This document shows positions 1 through 5,963 of a DNA stretch of 8,162 bases, in pieces. The notes beneath the pieces were generated by a model that was not told the DNA's origin, searched no databases, and saw only the letters and a program-made list of their open reading frames with translations. Location of the stretch: NCBI GenBank assembly GCA_026786045.1, contig JAJAYV010000237.1:1-8162 (forward strand), in the 5' to 3' direction. The DNA comes from Frankiaceae bacterium. GTDB lineage: Bacteria; Actinomycetota; Actinomycetes; Mycobacteriales; SCTD01. The translations under genes and the position numbers were made by a program. Within the stretch, counting starts at the first letter, position 1; every line of letters begins with the position of its first letter.

Positions 1-77
1 AGCAAGCTGTGGATCGCCCGGTCGAGGCGGTCGGACCGGCTCCCCCCGGACAGGGCGTTGCTGTGCAGGTCGGTCAT
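1..77 (-). CDS. N-terminal fragment of an unrecognised protein, continues outside the window
   Basis: An ATG at 77-75 (minus) is preceded by AAGGAG (89-84) with a 6-nt spacer, a good Shine-Dalgarno site. An open frame then runs off the window edge after 25 full codons. The visible protein begins MTDLHSNALSGG and continues with a charged stretch (SRSDRLDRAIHSL); it shows no signal peptide and no motif I recognise. It lies 62 nt downstream of aroE on the same strand and may be in the same transcript. In actinobacteria the genes after aroE are often a pilus or secretion ATPase, a prepilin peptidase or aroC, but nothing in these 25 residues identifies any of them. The start is well supported; no function is assigned. 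Confidence 0.6.
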   Translation of the reverse strand, partial: MTDLHSNALSGGSRSDRLDRAIHSL

Positions 78-139
78 CGAGGGCTCCTTCGGGCTCGGCA
101 GCCGTCGCCGCCGTCAGGAGTCCCATCGGCCCCGTTCCG

Positions 140-919
140 TCAGGGCTTGAGCGCAGGCAGGGCCGCGCGCATCGCCTCGACGGGGGGTTTGCGACCGGTC
201 ATGAGCTCCACCTGGGCCGCAGCCTGGTGCAGCAGCATCGCGGCGCCGCTGACCACCACTCCCCCACACGCGGCAGCCAGCGGCGTCGGCCACGGGTCGT
301 AGACGACGTCGAGCAGGGCCGGGACGTCGGCGACGTGCGGCGCGAAGCGGTCGGCCGCGCCGGACGGGAGGGTGCTGACGAGCAGGTCGCGGCCCGCCAG
401 CACCTCCGGCGACCACGCCACGACCGTTGGCCGCACGCCCAGCCGAGCGGCGGCGGCCAGCGTCTCGTCCGGCGGCGAGCGCACCACCAGCACAGGGTCG
501 GAGCAGCCGAGCGAGGCCAGCGCGGCGAGCGCCGAGCGGGCCGTGGCTCCGCCGCCGAGCACCACCGCGCGCGACACCGAGCCGACGCCCGCCTCCCGCA
601 GCGCCTCGACGATGCCGGCGACGTCGGTGTTGTGGCCGTACCGCCGCCCGTCGCGCAGCACGACGGTGTTGGCGGCGGCGACGTCGCGGGCCAGGTCGGA
701 GACCTCGTCGAGCAGCGGCAGGACCACCTGCTTGAGCGGCATGGTCAGCGACAGCCCGGCCCACTCCGGGCCGAGGCTGTCGAGTAGGCCGGGCAAGTCG
801 GCCTCGCCGCAATCCAGCGCCTCGTAGGTCCAGTCGAGCCCGAGGGCGGCGTACGCCGCGCGGTGCAGCCGCGGGGACAGCGAGTGCGCGATCGGCCTAC
901 CGAGGACGGCCGCCCTCAG
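140..919 (-). CDS. aroE: Shikimate dehydrogenase, apparently with a CTG start
   Basis: AroE reduces 3-dehydroshikimate to shikimate with NADPH, the fourth step of the shikimate pathway, in the cytoplasm. From a CTG at 919 the protein has 259 residues, close to family length. Visible family features: shikimate-binding SLSP at 13-16; LTMPLKQ with the catalytic Lys at 63; Asn84 in AANTVV; the catalytic Asp of GHNTD at 99; a glycine-rich dinucleotide loop LGGGATA around 121-127; the DVVYDPWPTPL strand at about 204-213; and the C-terminal helix MLLHQAAAQ with Gln232. No in-frame ATG, GTG or TTG lies between the 3' part of mltG and a TTG at 796. That TTG would remove 41 residues, including SLSP. 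The CTG overlaps the mltG stop as CTGA and follows GAGGG (930-926) by 6 nt. Translation is therefore probably coupled to mltG. Function is very well supported; the start is an inference. Confidence 0.93.
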   Translation of the reverse strand: MRAAVLGRPIAHSLSPRLHRAAYAALGLDWTYEALDCGEADLPGLLDSLGPEWAGLSLTMPLKQVVLPLLDEVSDLARDVAAANTVVLRDGRRYGHNTDVAGIVEALREAGVGSVSRAVVLGGGATARSALAALASLGCSDPVLVVRSPPDETLAAAARLGVRPTVVAWSPEVLAGRDLLVSTLPSGAADRFAPHVADVPALLDVVYDPWPTPLAAACGGVVVSGAAMLLHQAAAQVELMTGRKPPVEAMRAALPALKP

Positions 920-2022
920 AAGATGCCCTCGGCGCGCGACTTGTCGCGCTGGCGCAAGAACTCGTTGTAGTCGCTGGTGAAGAACGAACGGCCGTCCTCG
1001 GTCGCCAGCACGTAGTAGAGGATGTCGCCGTCCACCGGCGCCAGCGCACCCGCGAGGGTGGCCTCGCCGGGCGAGGCGATCGGGGTGGGCGGCAGGCCGG
1101 TCTGGCGGCGGTTCTCGTACGGCGTGTCCGCGGCCAGGTCGGACGCGGTCACCTCGCCGCCGGCGGTCTTGCCCACGCCGAAGAGGACCGCGGCGTCGAT
1201 GCCGAGCGGGATTCCCTGCTCGAGGCGGTTGTAGACGACCCGCGCGACCTGGCCGTACTCGTCGTCGACGCGCACCTCGCGCTCGATGAGGCTGGCGACG
1301 ATGACGATCTCGTACGGCGTGTAGCCGAGGCGCTCGGCGCCCTCCTCCAGCCCGACGGTCTCGGCGGCCTGCTTGAAGCGGTCGACCATCAGGGTCAGCA
1401 CGTCGGCGGCGGTAGTCCCAGGCTCGACGTCGTACGTCGCCGGGAACAGGAAGCCCTCGAGCTGGCCGGCGGCGTACTCCGGCAGGCCGAGCGCCGCGGG
1501 GTCGGCGGCAGCGGCCTGGTAGTCGGCGAGCGGGATCTCGGTGCCCTCGGCCAGCGCCTCCAGCGTCTGCTCGACGGTGCGGCCCTCGGGGATCGTGACC
1601 CGGCCGACGACGCGCGCGGTCGGGTCGAGCAGCAGCTCGAGCGCCGCGGCGGAACTCATCTCCATCCGCAGCCGGTAGAAGCCGGGCTGCAGGCCGGTCG
1701 AGCGCGGGTCGCCGGCGGCGACCTCGAAGAAGGCCGCGCGGCTCGCGACCACGCCCTCCTCGACAAGAGTGTCGGCGACGTCGCCCGCGGTGTTCCCGGG
1801 CTCGACCTGCACCACGACCTCGCCGCTGCCCTCACCGGAGAAGTCCTGGGCGTCGGACCCGCCCAACCGGTCGACAAGCTTGCTGCCGGCGAACAGCGCG
1901 CCGACGACCAGTGCGGCAACGAGCAGCAGCAGGAAGAGGACCGCGAGGGCCTTCTTGCGGCCGGAGCGCTTGCGGCGCCTGGGCTGTGGGCGCTCGTCGC
2001 GCAGTTCCATCAGGTCGCTCAC
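916..2022 (-). CDS. mltG: Endolytic murein transglycosylase MltG (YceG family)
   Basis: MltG is a membrane-anchored lytic transglycosylase that cleaves nascent glycan strands and is thought to set chain length during peptidoglycan synthesis. The 368-residue protein starts with a basic cytoplasmic tail (RPQPRRRKRSGRKK, 11-24), then one transmembrane helix at about 25-46, with the rest outside the cell. Residues about 68-103 look like the LysM-like subdomain. The YceG domain follows, with FLFPATY near 191-197 and ASLIERE at 243-249; Glu247 aligns with the catalytic Glu of E. coli MltG. NRLEQGIPLGID and TGLPPTPIASPGEATL are the typical C-terminal blocks. It is short compared with versions that carry a long cytoplasmic extension. 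The chosen GTG at 2022 has no clear SD but lies 7 nt after a TAGGCT element. An ATG at 2010 (residue 5) is the alternative. The stop overlaps the aroE CTG by 4 nt. Confidence 0.95.
   Translation of the reverse strand: MSDLMELRDERPQPRRRKRSGRKKALAVLFLLLLVAALVVGALFAGSKLVDRLGGSDAQDFSGEGSGEVVVQVEPGNTAGDVADTLVEEGVVASRAAFFEVAAGDPRSTGLQPGFYRLRMEMSSAAALELLLDPTARVVGRVTIPEGRTVEQTLEALAEGTEIPLADYQAAAADPAALGLPEYAAGQLEGFLFPATYDVEPGTTAADVLTLMVDRFKQAAETVGLEEGAERLGYTPYEIVIVASLIEREVRVDDEYGQVARVVYNRLEQGIPLGIDAAVLFGVGKTAGGEVTASDLAADTPYENRRQTGLPPTPIASPGEATLAGALAPVDGDILYYVLATEDGRSFFTSDYNEFLRQRDKSRAEGIF
926..930 (-). promoter_or_regulatory. Probable ribosome binding site of aroE
   Basis: GAGGG (minus strand) lies inside the last codons of mltG, 6 nt before the CTG at 919. 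Its position matches a normal Shine-Dalgarno site and favours the CTG start. A rival GAGG stands before the TTG at 796, but starting there would lose conserved N-terminal residues. Confidence 0.5.
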
Positions 2023-2029
2023 GGGCCGC

Positions 2030-2035
2030 AGCCTA
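2030..2035 (-). promoter_or_regulatory. Candidate -10 element for a leaderless mltG-aroE transcript
   Basis: TAGGCT (minus strand) fits the actinobacterial TAnnnT -10 consensus and is followed by exactly 7 nt and then the mltG GTG. That spacing would place the transcription start at or next to the start codon. No SD is visible in the 33-nt gap. A convincing -35 is missing: TTGTGA (2061-2056) is about 20 nt upstream, longer than optimal. The same layout occurs before rarA and before the GNAT gene in this window. Confidence 0.45.
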
Positions 2036-2043
2036 ACCGGGAG

Positions 2044-2059
2044 GTGACAGCGGGGTCAC
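2044..2059. repeat. Short inverted repeat GTGAC-6 nt-GTCAC at the end of ruvX
   Basis: Five-base arms GTGAC (2044-2048) and GTCAC (2055-2059) flank 6 nt, overlapping the ruvX stop codon and lying just upstream of the candidate mltG -10. The geometry would suit a repressor site over the -35 region. The arms are short enough that chance is a serious alternative. Confidence 0.25.
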
Positions 2060-2478
2060 AATACGGCCGTGTCGAGCACGCTCTGTAGCAACGCGACGGC
2101 AGCGGCCTGGTCGACCACGGCCCGGCCCTTCTTCGCCGACCGACCGCTGGCGCGCAGCGCCGCCGTTGCCGAGACCGTCGTCAGCCGCTCGTCGACCAGC
2201 CGAACCTCCAGCGGCGCGACCAGCGGTGTGAAGACCTCGACCCAGGCCCGGGCCATGTCGGCCGAGGCGCTCGCGGCCTTGCCAGACATCGAGGTCGGGA
2301 GGCCGACGACGATCAGTACCGCCTCGCGCTCGCGGGCCAGCTCGGCGACGCGGGCATGGCCCGGGGCCGGCACCGTCTCGACCGGCGAGGCGAGGATCCG
2401 GTGCGGGTCGGAGGCGGCGACCCCCACCCGTACCGTCCCGACGTCGACCGCCAGGACGACCCCCGGGACCCCGGTCAC
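2056..2478 (-). CDS. ruvX: RuvX/YqgF family, putative pre-16S rRNA nuclease
   Basis: RuvX (YqgF) has an RNase H-like fold. In E. coli it is linked to 5' maturation of 16S rRNA and was earlier named a putative Holliday junction resolvase. From the GTG at 2478 the protein has 140 residues, normal for the family. The three expected acidic positions are present: Asp12 in LAVDVGTVRVG, Glu97 in VDERLTTV and Asp123 in VVDQAAAVALLQ. The central VVGLPTSMSGK (57-67) matches the family GLP motif. The start is uncertain: a GTG at 2496 would add six residues (VDHGQP) but lies inside the arm of a large inverted repeat, and neither site has a clear SD. The frame stays open far upstream across alaS, but that is only a shadow of alaS. 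The gene lies 109 nt after alaS and 33 nt before mltG. Confidence 0.9.
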   Translation of the reverse strand: MTGVPGVVLAVDVGTVRVGVAASDPHRILASPVETVPAPGHARVAELAREREAVLIVVGLPTSMSGKAASASADMARAWVEVFTPLVAPLEVRLVDERLTTVSATAALRASGRSAKKGRAVVDQAAAVALLQSVLDTAVL

Positions 2479-2483
2479 CGGTT

Positions 2484-2556
2484 GCCCGTGATCCACGTGA
2501 CGACCGAGGTGGTTCCGGGCCCTAGATGCACCTGCAACGTCACGTGGATCACCGGC
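2484..2556. repeat. 73-bp imperfect inverted repeat in the alaS-ruvX gap
   Basis: The arms 2484-2502 (gcccgtgatccacgtgacg) and 2538-2556 (cgtcacgtggatcaccggc) are reverse complements at 18 of 19 positions, including a perfect 15-bp block (2488-2502 with 2538-2552). Inside the 35-nt spacer, AGGTG (2507-2511) also pairs with CACCT (2529-2533), and GGGCCC sits at the centre (2517-2522). Each long arm contains the palindrome CACGTG. In the alaS-ruvX transcript this would fold into a long hairpin ending 5 nt before the GTG at 2478. It could be a terminator, attenuator, operator pair or a small repetitive element; no U-tract or target-site duplication is seen. Confidence 0.75.
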
Positions 2557-2583
2557 GGGCGGAGGGTTGGGGGCAGGCCCGCC
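2554..2583 (-). terminator. Terminator-like stem-loop just after alaS
   Basis: Starting 4 nt after the alaS stop codon, GGCGGGC and GCCCGCC (plus-strand arms 2554-2560 and 2577-2583) form a 7-bp all-GC stem with a 16-nt loop. There is no T-run, which is common for high-GC actinobacterial terminators but leaves function unproven. Its distal arm shares three bases (2554-2556) with the outer arm of the larger inverted repeat, so the two full structures are mutually exclusive at that edge. Confidence 0.4.
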
Positions 2584-2587
2584 ACCG

Positions 2588-5272
2588 TCAGGGACCAGCG
2601 GTGCGGGCGATGAGCGCCTCGGCGCGGGACAGCGCGTCGGCGATGCCGGCGGCGTTGGTGCCACCGCCCTGCGCGACGTCGTCCTTGCCGCCGCCCTTGC
2701 CGTCGACGGCCGCGGCCGCCTCGCGGAGCACGGCGTTGGCCGACAGCCCGCGGGCGCGGCCCGCGTCGTTGACGGCGGCGACGAGGGTGACCCGGTCACC
2801 GCCGGCCGCGACAAGCACGACGCCCGGCGGGGCGGCGGGGATGCGGCCACGGACGTCGAGCGCGAGCGAGCGGACCAGGTCGCCGGGAGTGCCGGCCGGG
2901 GCCTCGACCCCGACGTACGCCACGCCGTGCACGTCGCGGGCGCCCGCGGCAAAGGCACCGGCCTGCTGCAGGACCTGCCCGGCGCGCAGCCCGGCGAGCT
3001 CCTTCTCGACCTCGCGCAGCCGGGCGACGGTGGCCGCGACCCGGTCGGGGACCTCATCGACCGGGACCTTGAACGAGCTCGCCAGCTGCGCGAGCAGGAC
3101 GTGCTCGCGGGCGAGGTAGGAGTAGGCGTCCAGGCCGACCAGGCCCTCGACGCGGCGCACGCCGGAGCCGATGGATGCCTCCGACAGCAGCTTGACCATG
3201 CCGAGCTGACCCGAGCGGGCGGCGTGCGTGCCGCCGCACAGCTCGCGGGCGTAGTCGCCCACCTCGACGACGCGCACCTCGTCGCCGTACTTCTCGCCGA
3301 ACAGCGCCATCGCGCCGAGCCGGCGGGCCTCGTCCTGGGTGGTGACGAACGCGCGCACCTCGAGGTCGGCCAGGGCAATCTCGTTGATCTCCTGCTCGAC
3401 GTCGGCCAGCACCGACGCGGGCACCGCCGACGGCGAGGCGAAGTCGAAGCGGAACCGGCCGGGCCGGTTCTCCGAGCCTGCCTGGGTGGCCTGCTCCCCC
3501 AGCGCCGCGCGAAAAGCGGTGTGCACCAGGTGGGTCGCGGTGTGGGCGCGCGAGATCGCCCGCCGCCGCTCGACGTCGACCGAGGCGAGCACGGAGGTGC
3601 CGACCCGCGCCTGGCCCGACAGCACGCGCGCCTTGTGCACGGTCAGCCCCGGAAGCGCCTTCTGCACGTCGGTGACGACCAGCTCGGTGCCGTCGGCCAG
3701 CACGAGCCGGCCCTCGTCGGCGAGCTGCCCGCCGGCCTCGGCGTAGAACGGCGAGCGGTCCAGGACCACGTCGACCAGCGACCCCTCGGCCGCGGCGGAG
3801 GCGACCGCGCCGTCGACGAGCAGGCCGCGGACGACTGCCTCGGAGGACACCTCGCCGTAGCCGGTGAAGTCGGTGGAGCCGGCGGCCTCGAGCAGCGCCC
3901 GGTAGGCGCCGGTGTCGGCGCCGCCGGTCCTCTTCGCCTTGGCGTCGGCCTTGGCGCGGGTGCGCTGCTCGGCCATGAGGCTGCGGAAGCCCTCCTCGTC
4001 GACCGACAGCCCCTGCTCGGCGGCCATCTCGAGCGTGAGGTCGAACGGGAAGCCGTAGGTGTCGTGCAGCGCAAAGGCCTGCGAGCCCGACAGCACGCCG
4101 CCGGCCTGTCGCGCGGCGGGCAAGGCGCTGTCGAAGACCGTCGCGCCCTTGGTCAGCGTCTCGAGGAAGCTGGCCTCCTCGCCGACAGCGACCGAGGCGA
4201 TGCGGGAGGCGTCCTGCACCAGCTCGGGGTACTGCGGGCCCATCGCGCCGATCGAGGCCTCGACGAGCTCGGCCATCGTCGGGTCGCCCGCACCCAGCAG
4301 CCGCATCGAGCGGACCGTGCGGCGCAGGATCCGGCGCAGCACGTAGTCGCGCGCCTCGTTGCCGGGGCGCACGCCGTCGCCGATGAGCATCACGGCGGTG
4401 CGGGCGTGGTCGGCCACGACGCGCAGCCGCACGTCGTCCTCGACCGACGCGCCGTACGTCACGCCGGCCAGGTCGGCGGCGCGGTCGAGGATCGCGCGGG
4501 AGGTGTCGATCTCGTACAGGTTGTCGACGCCCTGCAGGACGGTGGCGACGCGCTCCAGGCCCATGCCCGTGTCGATGTTCTGCGCGGGCAGCGGACCGGC
4601 GATGTCGAAGTCGACCTTGGTGCGCACCTCGGACAGCTGGTACTGCATGAAGACGAGGTTCCAGACCTCGAGGTAGCGGTCCTCGTCGGCGATCGGCCCG
4701 CCCTCGCGGCCGTACTCGGAGCCGCGGTCGTAGTAGATCTCGCTGCACGGGCCACCCGGACCGGGAACGCCCATGTGCCAGTAGTTGTCGGCCTTGTCCC
4801 GGCGCTGGATGCGCGACTCGGGGACGTAGCGCTTCCAGAGCTCGAGCGCCTCGTCGTCGTCGAGGTAGACGGTGGTCCAGAGGCGGTCCTCGGGCAGGCC
4901 GTAGCCGCCCTCGTCGACCGACCCGGTCAGCAGCGACCAGGCCAGGTCGATCGCGCCCTCCTTGAAGTAGTCGCCGAAGGAGAAGTTGCCGGCCATCTGG
5001 AAGAACGAGCCGTGCCGGGTGGTCTTGCCGACCTCCTCGATGTCGAGGGTGCGCACGCACTTCTGCACGCTGGTGGCGCGGGCGTACGGCGCCGGCACCT
5101 CGCCGAGGAAGTACGGCTTGAACGGCACCATGCCGGCGTTGACCAGCAGCAGCGTCGGGTCGTCGGCGATGAGCGACGCCGCCGGGACGACGGTGTGGCC
5201 GCGGGACGCGAAGTGGTTCAGGAACCGCTGACGGATCTCAGCGGAGGCCAGCGGGGATGTAGCCGGCGTCAT
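2588..5272 (-). CDS. alaS: Alanyl-tRNA synthetase
   Basis: AlaS charges tRNA-Ala with alanine and hydrolyses mischarged Ser- or Gly-tRNA-Ala. The protein has 894 residues, full length for bacteria. Domains in order: class II catalytic core (about 1-265) with VNAGMVPFKPYF (44-55), motif 2 around TTRHGSFFQMAGNFSFGDYF (84-103) and motif 3 GMGLERV (236-242); the tRNA-recognition region with RPGNEARDYVLRRILRR (302-318); the editing domain with zinc ligands in HTATH (His577, His581) and CGGTH (Cys679, His683); and the C-terminal DHHA1 part with the glycine-rich GKGGGKDDVAQGGG (858-871). The ATG at 5272 overlaps the upstream stop as ATGA; its own SD is weak, which suggests translational coupling. 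All catalytic and editing landmarks are intact. A terminator-like stem follows the stop codon. Confidence 0.98.
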   Translation of the reverse strand: MTPATSPLASAEIRQRFLNHFASRGHTVVPAASLIADDPTLLLVNAGMVPFKPYFLGEVPAPYARATSVQKCVRTLDIEEVGKTTRHGSFFQMAGNFSFGDYFKEGAIDLAWSLLTGSVDEGGYGLPEDRLWTTVYLDDDEALELWKRYVPESRIQRRDKADNYWHMGVPGPGGPCSEIYYDRGSEYGREGGPIADEDRYLEVWNLVFMQYQLSEVRTKVDFDIAGPLPAQNIDTGMGLERVATVLQGVDNLYEIDTSRAILDRAADLAGVTYGASVEDDVRLRVVADHARTAVMLIGDGVRPGNEARDYVLRRILRRTVRSMRLLGAGDPTMAELVEASIGAMGPQYPELVQDASRIASVAVGEEASFLETLTKGATVFDSALPAARQAGGVLSGSQAFALHDTYGFPFDLTLEMAAEQGLSVDEEGFRSLMAEQRTRAKADAKAKRTGGADTGAYRALLEAAGSTDFTGYGEVSSEAVVRGLLVDGAVASAAAEGSLVDVVLDRSPFYAEAGGQLADEGRLVLADGTELVVTDVQKALPGLTVHKARVLSGQARVGTSVLASVDVERRRAISRAHTATHLVHTAFRAALGEQATQAGSENRPGRFRFDFASPSAVPASVLADVEQEINEIALADLEVRAFVTTQDEARRLGAMALFGEKYGDEVRVVEVGDYARELCGGTHAARSGQLGMVKLLSEASIGSGVRRVEGLVGLDAYSYLAREHVLLAQLASSFKVPVDEVPDRVAATVARLREVEKELAGLRAGQVLQQAGAFAAGARDVHGVAYVGVEAPAGTPGDLVRSLALDVRGRIPAAPPGVVLVAAGGDRVTLVAAVNDAGRARGLSANAVLREAAAAVDGKGGGKDDVAQGGGTNAAGIADALSRAEALIARTAGP

Positions 5273-5559
5273 CGGACGTCGGGCTCCAGGCCGCCGGTCT
5301 CGCCCGGCGGGACGTAGTCGACGACGTCGTGCGAGCCGTCCAGGCCGAGAACGCTGCGCAGCTCCTCCTCGCGCTCGGCCATCGCGACCTTGAGCTCGGC
5401 GGTGAAGTCCCGCACCGCATCGGTCAGGCCGGAAAAGGAGTCGGCCAGCGAGGACTGCACGCCCGCGGGCGTGAAGCGCTTGGCCGCCTTGGTCGCGCGC
5501 TGCACGACGAGCACGCCGACCGCCGCGCCGAACGCGATGTAGACCAGTCGCCGGGTCAC
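5269..5559 (-). CDS. Small membrane-associated protein, DUF6167-like
   Basis: This 96-residue protein has an N-terminal hydrophobic segment (about residues 5-20, LVYIAFGAAVGVLVVQ) after a short basic start. A basic amphipathic stretch (RATKAAKRF), a charged helix (TAELKVAMAEREEELRSVLG, about 53-72) and an acidic, proline-containing tail follow. Its size, layout and position between a DUF948 gene and alaS match the actinobacterial DUF6167 family as I recall it; that family has no known function. The GTG start is fixed by a perfect AGGAGG 5 nt upstream and a GTGA overlap with the DUF948 stop. The frame is open farther upstream over rarA-DUF948 DNA, but that extension reads out of frame with those genes and is not real coding. 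The stop overlaps the alaS ATG. Confidence 0.85.
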   Translation of the reverse strand: MTRRLVYIAFGAAVGVLVVQRATKAAKRFTPAGVQSSLADSFSGLTDAVRDFTAELKVAMAEREEELRSVLGLDGSHDVVDYVPPGETGGLEPDVR

Positions 5560-5963
5560 CGCTTCCTCCTGCTGCTCTTGAGCTCCTCGCGGACGCGCTT
5601 GTTGACGTCCTTCTCGCTGCGCTTCGTCGCGACCGAGCGGACGCCGTACGAGAACGCAGCCACCTTGATGATCGGGCTGCCCAGCGTCGCGGCGAACAGC
5701 GACGTCAGGGCCGACACGTTGCCGCTGATCGACTGGACGTTCGCGGTGATCGCGTCGACGCGGACGAGCTCCTGGTTGACGTGGGTCACCGAGGTCGTCA
5801 CCTCGCCGAGCAGCGGCACGGTCTTCTCGGTGATGCCGTGGACGAGCTTCTGGGTCTCCTCGACCGTCTTGGCGAGCTTGAGCACGAGGTAGCAGAGCGC
5901 CAGCATGAGCAGCGCGAAGAACACTGCCGCGATGAGAGCCGCGACCTGACCGCCGGTGAGCAC
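5556..5963 (-). CDS. DUF948 membrane protein
   Basis: This 135-residue protein has one N-terminal transmembrane helix at about residues 6-29 (start of helix: VAALIAAVFFALLMLALCYL). A long polar helical region with regular hydrophobic spacing follows (about 31-90, including KLAKTVEETQKLVHGITEKT), a likely coiled coil. The tail is very basic (KRSEKDVNKRVREELKSSRRKR region, 114-135). This is the DUF948 layout; the family is widespread in Gram-positive bacteria, with no established biochemical role. The GTG start directly abuts the rarA TAG stop with no gap, and AAGGAG (5978-5973), 9 nt upstream inside rarA, serves as SD. Its stop overlaps the next gene as GTGA, so expression is probably coupled to rarA and to the DUF6167-like partner. 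Confidence 0.88.
   Translation of the reverse strand: MLTGGQVAALIAAVFFALLMLALCYLVLKLAKTVEETQKLVHGITEKTVPLLGEVTTSVTHVNQELVRVDAITANVQSISGNVSALTSLFAATLGSPIIKVAAFSYGVRSVATKRSEKDVNKRVREELKSSRRKR
5565..5570 (-). promoter_or_regulatory. Perfect AGGAGG ribosome binding site deciding the DUF6167 start
   Basis: AGGAGG (minus strand) lies 5 nt before the GTG at 5559, inside the last arginine codons of the DUF948 gene. It is the strongest SD in the window. It identifies the 96-residue product as the real gene within a longer open frame. Confidence 0.85.

Noticed and set aside
78..139. Possible terminator or promoter in the gap between aroE and the last gene
   Set aside because: I saw repeated CCGTC-like words but no stable dyad and no TAnnnT element at a useful distance; only the SD of the downstream gene is supported.
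140..796. Short aroE starting at TTG 796
   Set aside because: A GAGG lies a few bases upstream, but this form lacks 41 conserved residues including the SLSP shikimate-binding motif, and the homologous sequence clearly continues upstream to 916.
2479..3378. N-terminal extension of ruvX by 300 residues in the same open frame
   Set aside because: The extension overlaps alaS out of frame and is low-complexity; RuvX proteins are about 140-150 residues, which fits a start at 2478 or 2496.
3054..5060. A 668-codon minus-strand frame inside alaS
   Set aside because: It is an out-of-frame, Arg/Pro/Gly-rich shadow of alaS with no SD and no motifs.
2567..5317. A 916-codon open frame on the plus strand, antisense to the whole of alaS
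   Set aside because: alaS is certain from its motifs. Long antisense open frames are expected opposite high-GC genes because stop codons are rare there, and the translation is low-complexity with no recognisable domain.
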